A model generated the notes under the pieces. The model saw nothing but the letters and a program-made list of their open reading frames with translations. It did not search any database and was not told the origin of the DNA. From contig OY727096.1 in NCBI GenBank assembly GCA_963402885.1, positions 2,604,001-2,668,000 of the forward strand: a DNA stretch of 64,000 nt, read 5' to 3'. The DNA comes from Antedon bifida. Taxonomy: Eukaryota > Echinodermata > Crinoidea > Comatulida > Antedonidae. Positions 61,401 through 64,000 of the stretch are shown piece by piece (position 1 is the first letter of the stretch; each line of letters begins with the position of its first letter). The position numbers and the translations under genes are program-made.

Positions 61401-63096
61401 GCTTTGTTGTGTCACGTTGTTCCAAGTGGAAACCAAGGTAAAACTTGGTTCCACTAAGACGCAACGCAAAAGGGCGTACATGCAGCTGCTCAAGTATTGT
61501 TACCAATCATCATCCGTCGGCGGTTATGATGATTATGTCCTTGCGTTCTAGCGTTTGGGTTCTAGTGTTTGCGTTTGCATTCTAGTGTTTGCGTTTGCGT
61601 TCATGGGAACAAAGCCGCCTAAAAGTGCCTAGTTATACACACTGATTACAAGCAACACCAAGAAATACATTACAAGTTAGAACTTAAGATCAGTTGTTTA
61701 GAAGTTTGATTTGCAATGTTGTGTAATATTTAATAAGCTTATACTTAAACCAAGCTTCAATAATCCTTGTTCAAATTTAATATGCTACTTAAAGCTTTGT
61801 CTACACTATTAAACTTTATGCGACAAATAAAAGTGATGTGCCCAAATATGGCAGTGATATGCTTAAATTATTAATTATTAGTAATTTTCGATAGTGATTG
61901 TAAATATAATTTTCATATTTAATTTAAAATAGTTCCTAATAAATTGAATCTAATATCCAATAGAAATAAGAAAGAATTTTTGTTGTTGCTTTTCTAAATA
62001 ATATATGCAATTGTGTCAATTGTTTAAAGATGTATCACACAGAACATTAAAAAAATCCAACATTGAATAGACCATTTTGTATACCGTGGTTTTACTAAAG
62101 TTAATTATTCACATTGTTTAAACAAAATAAAAATAGCAAAATCTAAAATTAATGTTAACAAATTTAACCAGAAACTCATTGAATTCCGATTAACTATATC
62201 CTTCTTTAAATTACGATTTTATCACATAATTAGGGCCTACATTTTTTTCAATCTAACTTTTGGTAAAAATGAACTATTATATGAAAAATTACCGTCTATT
62301 TATTCAACAACAACACCAATTCTGGGAGATAATTAATTCTTTGATACTTTAGATAAATTATATATAATTATAATTAAAAAAACAAAATATTTGTTTGCTG
62401 GAAAAACTCACATGATTTTAATATCAAAAAGTTAAACTATAGGCCTATGTAAAAACTTTTTTTTTTAAAGAGAAGGAAATATAAATTAAGTGAGTAAGCG
62501 TGTAATCGAATTGAATTAAAATACAGTAAAGTAAAAACTACAAAATTAAAATGAATTTATAAATAAGTTTGTTTTTTTCATTGATTTGTGTTGGTATCTA
62601 CCTCGGTCAATTTGAAACAATAATTAATATTAACTAAGTCAGTTGCCTATTATAGCTGCTATAATATAGCGTTATTAAAAGACAAACGAATTCTCCTCAG
62701 TATTAGTGTTTTCAAAATGATATCAAAGTAAATTTTAAGTAATATTTTACATAGAATCTAAAACAAAGGCGAAGTCTCTCTAGCCATCTTCTTGTATTCA
62801 AGACAATGGATTTTTAAAACATACCGTATTCTAATAAATTTAACAATGGAATAGAAAACAACATTGAAAAATATTAAAATGTACAATAATCTGATTAAAT
62901 TAAAGCAAAATATGTTCAGAAATAATTTGCTTTTTTTATCGAGATACGATAAGCTCATTTTGTTTCAAAATCAATCAAACTAATGTTAAAATAATTTAAA
63001 ACTTACATTGTTTCCGAACCAATTTAAAATAAAAGCCGATGACGTCATACAAATAGCCAATAGTAAGAAAGCTTGAAGCAAGCATCGTTGGGACAT
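28188..63096 (-). CDS. Gene B: complete gel-forming-mucin-like gene, 37 exons
   Basis: Predicted secreted glycoprotein of about 6,180 residues. The start ATG at 63096 has A at -3 and opens a hydrophobic signal peptide. The stop TAA is at 28188-28190, after a cystine knot. All 37 exons have GT-AG borders, and the total of 18,543 nt divides by 3 with every junction in phase. Order: signal peptide, acidic linker, TIL, VWD, C8, TIL, TIL, VWD, C8, TIL, aromatic linker, 16 WxxW exons with low-complexity repeats, orphan C8, TIL, linker, CTCK. In known gel-forming mucins the VWD/CTCK parts mediate disulphide polymerisation and the repeats carry O-glycans; that role is inferred here by homology. Compared with gene A it lacks VWD1 with its associated block, and VWD4. 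Exon borders come from reading the sequence, without transcript data. Confidence 0.92.
28650..28785. repeat. 15-bp tandem repeat in gene B intron 36
   Basis: Units of the form ATGTACTATTGCATC repeat about six to eight times with drift. The 61-codon plus-strand frame over it is a by-product. Confidence 0.75.
28814..28858 (-). CDS. Gene B exon 36: short linker before CTCK
   Basis: A 45-nt phase 1-1 exon reading E-H-Y-D-G-S-M-N-V-V-P-A-S-T-A. Acceptor TTGCAG, donor GTTAGT. Confidence 0.75.
29292..29444 (-). CDS. Gene B exon 35: TIL-like Cys-rich domain
   Basis: A 153-nt phase 1-1 exon with C-S-A-G-L-E-F-K-E-C-G-C, C-S-V-S-D-V-C, G-C-G-C-G-K-G-F-Y and C-E-S-C. It follows the orphan C8 and matches gene A exon 27 in place. 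Confidence 0.85.
29494..29823. mobile_element. MITE family B, copy 2
   Basis: Ends AAAGATGTATTGTCCCT and GGGGGACAATACATCTT in intron 34, near full length. Confidence 0.75.
29986..30195 (-). CDS. Gene B exon 34: orphan C8 domain (truncated D4)
   Basis: A 210-nt phase 1-1 exon: S-C-T-T-S-L-C-D-A-L, Y-Y-V-M-C-M-A-G-N-A-C, F-F-A-C-S-V-I-S-A-M, R-C-L-S-W-R-K-E-V-G-C. This is the C8 pattern, but no VWD precedes it: the exon upstream is the last repeat exon. Gene A has VWD4 at this place. Confidence 0.88.
30292..30942 (-). CDS. Gene B exon 33: WxxW unit 16 (last)
   Basis: 651 nt, phase 1-1. WxxW domain followed by about three copies of the 29-residue Gly/Ser/Thr repeat. It differs from the others at the end (T-L-P-T-A-G-T-V-L-V-A-G instead of I-P-S-V-T-G), so it is a boundary unit and an older, separate copy. 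Confidence 0.92.
31102..31119 (-). pseudogene. Vestigial WxxW unit or 18-nt microexon
   Basis: In the longest intron of the 14-unit block (30943-31266), the conserved unit end and donor (V-T then GTACTTTAAGA) are present, but only 18 bases separate them from a CAG acceptor. It would read D-I-C-I-V-T in phase 1-1 without a stop. Most likely the remains of a unit whose middle was deleted; use as a microexon is possible. Confidence 0.5.
31267..32007 (-). CDS. Gene B exon 32: WxxW unit 15
   Basis: 741 nt (nine fewer than the 750-nt class because one repeat lacks D-G-T). Starts G-F-C-W-T-Q-W-F-D-D-E-N-G-G and ends V-K-I-P-S-V-T. The intron upstream (32008-32184) is 177 bp and stop-free in the exon frame. 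Confidence 0.93.
32185..32934 (-). CDS. Gene B exon 31: WxxW unit 14
   Basis: 750 nt. Nearly identical to unit 13; each unit plus its intron is 926 bp. WxxW domain, then five 29-residue repeats and the I-P-S-V-T end. Confidence 0.93.
33111..33860 (-). CDS. Gene B exon 30: WxxW unit 13
   Basis: 750 nt, near-duplicate of unit 14, including its 176-bp intron. Confidence 0.93.
34037..34852 (-). CDS. Gene B exon 29: WxxW unit 12
   Basis: 816 nt. One repeat lacks D-G-T and one lacks four residues (S-Q-T-S-G-T-V-V). Its acceptor is TTAAAG instead of the usual CAG. The intron downstream of exon 28 before it (34853-35029) is 177 bp and stop-free. Confidence 0.92.
35030..35779 (-). CDS. Gene B exon 28: WxxW unit 11
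   Basis: 750 nt, very close to unit 14. The intron next to it carries the same variant (ATGAAGTTTCGTTTAAATTG) as the intron next to unit 14. Confidence 0.93.
35959..36873 (-). CDS. Gene B exon 27: WxxW unit 10
   Basis: 915 nt. Seven repeats, some with S-E-T or S-S-G variants, ending K-I-P-S-V-T. Confidence 0.93.
37050..37787 (-). CDS. Gene B exon 26: WxxW unit 9
   Basis: 738 nt (750 minus 12 from one shortened repeat). Standard WxxW start and end. Confidence 0.93.
37964..39235 (-). CDS. Gene B exon 25: WxxW unit 8 (longest of the Gly-rich class)
   Basis: 1,272 nt with about eleven 29-residue repeats. Shares the rare A-T-G-E-S-Q-T-T and A-T-G-E-S-E-A-S variants with unit 6, which marks them as copies of one ancestor. 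Confidence 0.93.
39412..40422 (-). CDS. Gene B exon 24: WxxW unit 7
   Basis: 1,011 nt. Shares the rare G-A-S-S-A-T variant, C-D-V-E-F and an intron variant (GAATATTG) with unit 5. Confidence 0.93.
40599..41609 (-). CDS. Gene B exon 23: WxxW unit 6
   Basis: 1,011 nt. Partner of unit 8 by shared variants. Unit plus intron is 1,187 bp. Confidence 0.93.
41786..42796 (-). CDS. Gene B exon 22: WxxW unit 5
   Basis: 1,011 nt, nearly identical to unit 7 at a distance of 2,374 bp. One difference changes M to V in the G-S-M-G-G stretch. Confidence 0.93.
42973..43896 (-). CDS. Gene B exon 21: WxxW unit 4
   Basis: 924 nt, one 87-bp repeat shorter than unit 5 and otherwise very like it. The intron upstream is 173 bp. 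Confidence 0.93.
44070..44996 (-). CDS. Gene B exon 20: WxxW unit 3
   Basis: 927 nt. Its WxxW half is diverged (N-V-S-P-F-N-K-Y, H-A-P-S-G-K-Y) while the repeat half is typical. This suggests that the repeats were homogenised but the domain was not. Confidence 0.93.
45148..45654 (-). CDS. Gene B exon 19: WxxW unit 2
   Basis: 507 nt, phase 1-1. G-Y-C-W-T-Q-W-F-D-D-E-N-G-G then a short Gly/Ser/Thr tail (T-S-G-T-D-S-G-T-G-S-G-T-D) ending S-L-P-S-I-S. No 29-residue repeat. Confidence 0.93.
45692..46021. mobile_element. MITE family B, copy 3
   Basis: Starts AAAGATGTATTGTCCCCCC. The far end is partly lost (GGGCCATCTT). Lies in intron 18. Confidence 0.72.
46171..48345 (-). CDS. Gene B exon 18: WxxW unit 1 with acidic 50-residue repeats
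   Basis: 2,175 nt, phase 1-1. The WxxW domain starts S-Y-C-W-T-Q-W-F-D-D-E-N-G-G. A Gly/Ser/Thr stretch follows, then about ten nearly identical repeats of 50-51 residues with the core E-I-V-S-G-Q-D-G-K-D-T-E-P-K-D-S and G-E-D-E-E-P-S-G-E-V-D-T-D-A-P. These are rich in Asp/Glu/Gly and poor in Thr, unlike a classic mucin PTS domain; calcium binding is an inference. The last residues are Y-L-D-A-E before donor GTAGAT. Confidence 0.93.
48647..48730 (-). CDS. Gene B exon 17: aromatic linker
   Basis: An 84-nt phase 1-1 exon reading I-T-Y-S-Y-R-Y-Y-Q-F-F-W-T-I-T-E-G-Y-K-I then T-W-T-Y-L-G-N. Ten Tyr/Phe and three Trp in 28 residues. It joins the N-terminal assemblies to the WxxW array. No known domain. 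Confidence 0.8.
48974..49484. mobile_element. 511-bp terminal-inverted-repeat element
   Basis: Ends TTAGGGAGTTTTCGCAA.CTTACGAATACGATAACGAAAACGG... and their reverse complement, about 45-50 bp, nearly matched. No transposase frame, so non-autonomous. Lies in gene B intron 16. Confidence 0.8.
49557..49748 (-). CDS. Gene B exon 16: TIL domain of last N-terminal assembly
   Basis: A 192-nt phase 1-1 exon: M-Q-C-A-N-G-G, E-C-L-Q-Y-S-P-C-V-D-V-C-G-G-T-C, C-C-P-K-N-A-I-M-Y and E-C-P-S-C-G-T. Compare gene A exon 21, where the same TIL is fused to Thr repeats. Confidence 0.88.
49827..49965. mobile_element. MITE family A, copy 4
   Basis: Ends TCTTGTCTACACTATCAAAC and GTTTGATAGTGTAGACAGAA, with internal ATTTGGACATGATGATGTCA. 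Confidence 0.8.
50208..50280. mobile_element. MITE family A, copy 5 (partial)
   Basis: Left end GAGCTCTGTATATACTATC and part of the interior. It stops within a few bases of the donor of exon 15 (50286). Confidence 0.65.
50287..50575 (-). CDS. Gene B exon 15: C8
   Basis: A 289-nt exon, phase 0 to 1. R-T-C-P-D, K-K-C-S-V-I-T, F-R-A-C-H-G-L-V, C-V-S-D-T-C-A-C-D, C-E-C-M-C-T-A-I-A-A-Y-A-Q-E-C and W-R-T-D-N-L-C: a full C8 very similar to gene A exon 20. Confidence 0.93.
50831..52796 (-). CDS. Gene B exons 12-14: second VWD
   Basis: Exon 12 (52593-52796, 204 nt): G-S-C-M-A-W-G-E-S-H-F-T-S-F-D-G and C-Q-Y-D-L-V-S. Exon 13 (51899-52083, 185 nt): Q-Y-I-I-V-D-S-C-L-G-Y-T-I-L-W-N. Exon 14 (50831-50935, 105 nt): V-N-G-L-C-G-N-F-D-G-N-K-T-N-D-F and F-G-N-S-W-K. 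Orthologous in layout to VWD3 of gene A. Confidence 0.93.
50995..51199 (+). mobile_element. tRNA-derived SINE, copy 2, left part
   Basis: tRNA-like head with box B GGTTCAAGTCC, body TACAACTCCACTCCC and GAGCATCTTGTGTATATG. The rest of the SINE (GAAGGATAGTGAATGAATTT) continues at about 51798, after a 594-bp insertion. Confidence 0.72.
51200..51793. mobile_element. TTAA-flanked element inside the SINE
   Basis: TTAA at 51196-51199 and 51794-51797. Short inverted ends AGGCCAGGTGCGGG and CCTGTACCTGAGCT (imperfect). No open frame; looks like a piggyBac-type non-autonomous element. Confidence 0.55.
52084..52592. other. Gene B intron 12
   Basis: 509 bp, AT-rich. No feature recognised. Confidence 0.55.
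52955..53115 (-). mobile_element. tRNA-derived SINE, copy 3 (5'-truncated)
   Basis: Minus-strand body TACAACTCCACTCCCAAAGA ... GAGCATCTTGTGTATATG with a T-rich (tail) end. The tRNA head is missing. Confidence 0.65.
53344..54591 (-). CDS. Gene B exons 9-11: TIL, TIL and short connector
   Basis: Exon 9 (54354-54591, 238 nt): L-I-C-P-V-G-T-Q-Y-S-E-C, C-V-S-G-C-S-C-P-P-G-M-V. Exon 10 (53711-53998, 288 nt): G-C-Y-C-G-E-N-A, C-F-P-G-C-Q-C-S-S-G-Y and C-S-C-Y-H-G-G. Exon 11 (53344-53390, 47 nt): C-S-C-S-G-G-E-W-T-C-N-T-D-K-C-Q. Phases equal those of gene A exons 14-16. Confidence 0.92.
54673..54802. mobile_element. MITE family A, copy 6
   Basis: Complete: AAGCTCTGTCTACACTATCA to TGATAGTGTAGACAGAGCTT, flanked by TA on both sides. 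Confidence 0.85.
54938..55083. mobile_element. MITE family C, copy 3
   Basis: Ends AAGTTTGGTTCCCAATTGGA and CTAGTGCGAACCAAGCTTTA. Interior CAATCACAAGC and CTGTCGCTTGTCATTGG. Confidence 0.65.
55209..57122 (-). CDS. Gene B exons 7-8: C8
   Basis: Exon 7 (56955-57122, 168 nt): D-L-W-C-S-P-S-F, A-A-C-V-A-Y and D-L-C-A-D-L-V. Exon 8 (55209-55376, 168 nt): A-C-H-S-K-V-N-P-D-P-Y-Y-A-A-C, C-S-C-V-E-G-A-N-C-H-C-N-I-Y and V-S-W-R-P-T-T. Same lengths as gene A exons 12-13. The 1.6-kb intron between them holds several mobile elements. Confidence 0.9.
55431..55911. mobile_element. MITE family B, copy 4, split by a LINE fragment
   Basis: Ends AAAGATGTATTGTCCCCC and GGGGACAATCTATCTT. The interior matches other copies up to about 55694 and again from about 55861; the LINE tail lies between. 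Confidence 0.72.
55695..55861 (-). mobile_element. LINE 3'-end fragment inserted in a MITE
   Basis: The minus-strand frame reads M-W-N-N-L-P-D-P-I-K-N-A-S-S-L then L-K-T-H-L-F-S-L and a stop, followed by a tail containing AGCGCTTTGGGACAAT. Typical end of a non-LTR ORF2. Confidence 0.65.
56228..56285. repeat. 17-bp tandem repeat
   Basis: About four copies of TTAAGGCTTACCTCC within gene B intron 7. Confidence 0.8.
56428..56568. mobile_element. MITE family A, copy 7
   Basis: GGTCTGTCTACACTATCAAAC to GTTTGATAGTGTTGACAGCG; near full length, ends slightly decayed. Confidence 0.8.
57140..57215 (+). mobile_element. tRNA-like SINE head
   Basis: Box-A-like TTAATGGTTAAG and box B GGTTCAAATCC. No SINE body or complete cloverleaf seen. 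Confidence 0.45.
57277..57570. mobile_element. MITE family C, copy 4, interrupted by MITE A
   Basis: Left end TTTGGTTCCCACTAGGATGC with CGCAAGGACATAG, then a complete family A copy, then the rest of family C (GCAAGTGATTTGACCAATG, CTTGCATTGCG). Confidence 0.65.
57319..57466. mobile_element. MITE family A, copy 8
   Basis: AAGCTCTGTCTACACTATCA to TGATAGTGTAGACAGATTT, flanked by TA, inside a family C copy. Confidence 0.82.
57609..58505 (-). CDS. Gene B exons 5-6: first VWD
   Basis: Exon 5 (58180-58505, 326 nt): A-T-C-W-T-A-G-L-G-S-F-K-T-F-D-N, C-E-H-Y-L-A-K-N-C and K-S-I-N-I-R-Y. Exon 6 (57609-57753, 145 nt): E-I-L-F-D-E and A-T-C-G-L-C-G-T-F-N-N-N-I-D-D-E-F. The usual G-D-P-H motif is replaced by G-L-G-S-F, so one of the acidic/His positions is lost. 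Equivalent to VWD2 of gene A. Confidence 0.92.
57883..58043. mobile_element. MITE family A, copy 9
   Basis: Complete copy with inverted ends AAGCTCTGTCTACACTATCA and TGATAGTGCAGACAGAGTT, TA on both sides. Confidence 0.85.
58684..59826 (-). CDS. Gene B exons 3-4: TIL and short connector
   Basis: Exon 3 (59589-59826, 238 nt): I-E-C-P-S-D-M-E-F-I-E-C-G-G-P-C, C-I-G-Y-C-R-C-K-D-G-L-V and C-R-C-E-Y-D-G-K. Exon 4 (58684-58730, 47 nt): C-T-C-N-G-D-Q-W-E-C-T-D-N-K-C-G. This TIL opens the mature protein with no VWD or C8 before it; in gene A the same exons follow VWD1 and C8-1. Confidence 0.92.
58731..59588. other. Gene B intron 3
   Basis: 858 bp. Contains a stretch dense in TAGGCCTA/CTAGCTAGGC words (58780-59010) and a small repeat of ACACTAGACACGCGT (59452-59490). 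No exon seen. Confidence 0.55.
59879..60029. mobile_element. MITE family A, copy 10
   Basis: AAGTTCTGTCTACCTATCAAAC to TTTGATAGTGTAGTGGACAGAGCTT (small indels in both ends). Confidence 0.8.
60488..60575 (-). pseudogene. Possible relic of a C8-1 exon in gene B intron 2
   Basis: The minus-strand frame reads N-I-Y-T-N-Y-G-A-N-C-E-W-C-S-V-V-A-A-W, then a stop a few residues later. The spacing Y-3-C-4-VV-2-W equals that in gene A exon 7 (Y-A-L-E-C-S-R-N-G-V-V-L-S-W). It sits where C8-1 would be expected. No usable splice sites in phase. The match is short and could be chance. Confidence 0.35.
61148..61211 (-). CDS. Gene B exon 2: acidic N-terminal linker
   Basis: A 64-nt exon, phase 0 to 1, reading K-E-T-D-A-D-K-D-S-E-D-V-F-G-V-R-A-H-A-E-E. 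Acceptor GTCACAG. The donor GTTCGT is weak, but phase and position fit the next exon exactly. Confidence 0.7.
61285..61443. mobile_element. MITE family C, copy 5, followed by a partial copy
   Basis: TTGGTTCCCACTAGGAACGC to AAGTGGAAACCAAGGT. A second partial copy with the same ends continues to about 61624. Confidence 0.65.
61791..61865. mobile_element. MITE family A, copy 11 (half)
   Basis: AAAGCTTTGTCTACACTATT and GTGATGTGCCCAAATATGGC; the second half is lost. Confidence 0.7.
62026..62342. mobile_element. MITE family B, copy 5 (decayed)
   Basis: AAAGATGTATC at one end, TATTCAACAACAACACCAAT near the other. The interior is alignable by eye but eroded. Confidence 0.55.
63007..63096 (-). CDS. 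Gene B exon 1: start codon and signal peptide
   Basis: 90 nt, phase 0. M-S-Q-R-C-L-L-Q-A-F-L-L-L-A-I-C-M-T-S-S-A is a clear signal peptide with likely cleavage after S-S-A. ATG context AAGATGT. Donor GTAAGT. Confidence 0.9.
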
Positions 63097-63150
63097 CTTG
63101 ACGGATCTAGGATCCACAGACGTTGTGCTCTAACTTGTCATCTACATCAC

Positions 63151-63158
63151 CTTTTATA
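63151..63158 (-). promoter_or_regulatory. TATA box of gene B
   Basis: TATAAAAG on the minus strand, 55-62 bases upstream of the ATG. It predicts a start site near 63125 and a leader of about 30 nt. The match is exact and the spacing plausible. Confidence 0.7.
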
Positions 63159-64000
63159 AGTTTCACGAAGGACATCTTTGTAGGCTCTGGACCCTGGAAA
63201 GTCAATCCAGGTTTCCTGATTTCGTGCATTTTGTTCTTATCCTTGGTTTGCTGTTAATAAGTCCTTGTTCGGGTTTCAGCAATCGTTTAAAAGAAAAAAG
63301 ATAAGTGTACAGTCATAATATTAATGACTTTACACTATACTGGTGTTTTTTTTAAGTTAGTACCACTGTGTTGTAAGAACAAGAAATGTGTAATTGTGTT
63401 TTAATCCTAATTTTTTTTAACATTTTAAAAAAGGACTATAAATGTGGTCTTATCTAAACATCAAGATGAATAGTGTTTTTAAAAACTTTTATTTTCTCTT
63501 ATGGTGTCATCACATTAATTAAGCCTAATTTTATTTATTTATTTTTTTTTATGTTTGATAGTTTAACGAAGAAAGTTTATATCTTTATGGAAACTATTGG
63601 AAATGTTAATTTTAAAAATTTTTTGTCAAAACTAGTCCATCGATGTATTTGAGGTATAAAAAAGTTCATAATTGGTAAAAATTAATTTCAAAAATATTAA
63701 TATTATATATACTTTTTTAAGAAAAAAAAAGAAAATTTAAATTAAAAAAAAAACATTATCCTATGTTTATCGGAGACTTCTAATTAATTAAATTTATTTT
63801 AAATTTGATCCCTTAAAAAAGTATATATTGTTGTTCATGGACTTTACTGTTTAAAAAAATTAAATGCTGAATGAAATATTACATATGTCTGTCATTTTTG
63901 CACCATTTTATTGTAATTTGGGTATCCCTATTTAAAAATCCAGGATCCTTCACTGAATTATTCGATGTTCGCATAATTAAGGTGACTACAAAAAATTAGA
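63159..64000. other. Upstream region of gene B
   Basis: About 840 bp, very AT-rich, with no open frame or repeat family recognised. Confidence 0.55.

Larger units (their letters stand above)
61212..63006. other. Gene B intron 1
   Basis: 1.8 kb, AT-rich, containing the family C, A and B copies listed above and nothing else that I recognise. Confidence 0.6.

Overview
This is a eukaryotic genomic window. It is AT-rich and dense in introns and mobile elements, and all recognisable host coding sequence is on the minus strand. It holds two head-to-tail genes for secreted, gel-forming-mucin-type glycoproteins. Both were assembled by hand from exons with GT-AG borders and matching phases. The mucin architecture (VWD-C8-TIL assemblies, Thr- or Gly-rich repeats, WxxW Cys domains, C-terminal cystine knot), the frequent TAGGCCTA-type intron words and the LINE/SINE/MITE content suggest a marine invertebrate deuterostome, perhaps an echinoderm. 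That organism call is an inference only.

Gene B (63096 down to 28188) looks complete: 37 exons, 18,543 nt of CDS, about 6,180 residues with every phase closing, and a TATAAAAG box upstream. Its order is signal peptide, linker, TIL, VWD-C8-TIL-TIL, VWD-C8-TIL, a Tyr/Trp-rich exon, 16 consecutive phase 1-1 exons each starting with a CWTQWFDDENGG-type WxxW domain followed by low-complexity repeats, an orphan C8, TIL, and a C-terminal cystine knot. Exon 18 carries about ten acidic 50-residue repeats. Exons 20-33 carry Gly/Ser/Thr repeats of 29 residues and are separated mostly by near-identical introns of 173-179 bp, which points to recent tandem duplication or conversion.

Gene A (26228 down past base 1) starts about 2 kb downstream of gene B and runs off the left edge. 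Twenty-eight exons (about 3,006 residues) are visible: signal peptide, VWD1, a farnesoic-acid O-methyltransferase-like (Methyltransf_FA) domain, C8, TIL, VWD2-C8-TIL-TIL, VWD3-C8-TIL, Thr-rich region, two WxxW domains around Thr-rich regions (the second about 850 residues), VWD4-C8-TIL and a Pro/Thr linker. A cystine knot probably lies beyond the left edge. Gene A exons 8-20 and gene B exons 3-15 match in order, phase and near-identical length, so the two are tandem paralogues. Gene B lacks the VWD1/Methyltransf_FA/C8-1 block and VWD4, and a possible relic of C8-1 lies in its intron 2.

The introns and intergenic DNA hold several LINE 3' ends, a tRNA-derived SINE family, eleven copies of a roughly 150-bp TA-flanked MITE, two other MITE families, one 511-bp terminal-inverted-repeat element, several nested insertions, and two intronic duplications of mucin-exon fragments. 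No tRNA gene, rRNA gene or CRISPR array was found. The two products would be secreted, would multimerise through VWD/C8/TIL assemblies and the cystine knot, and would form mucus or a related extracellular gel.
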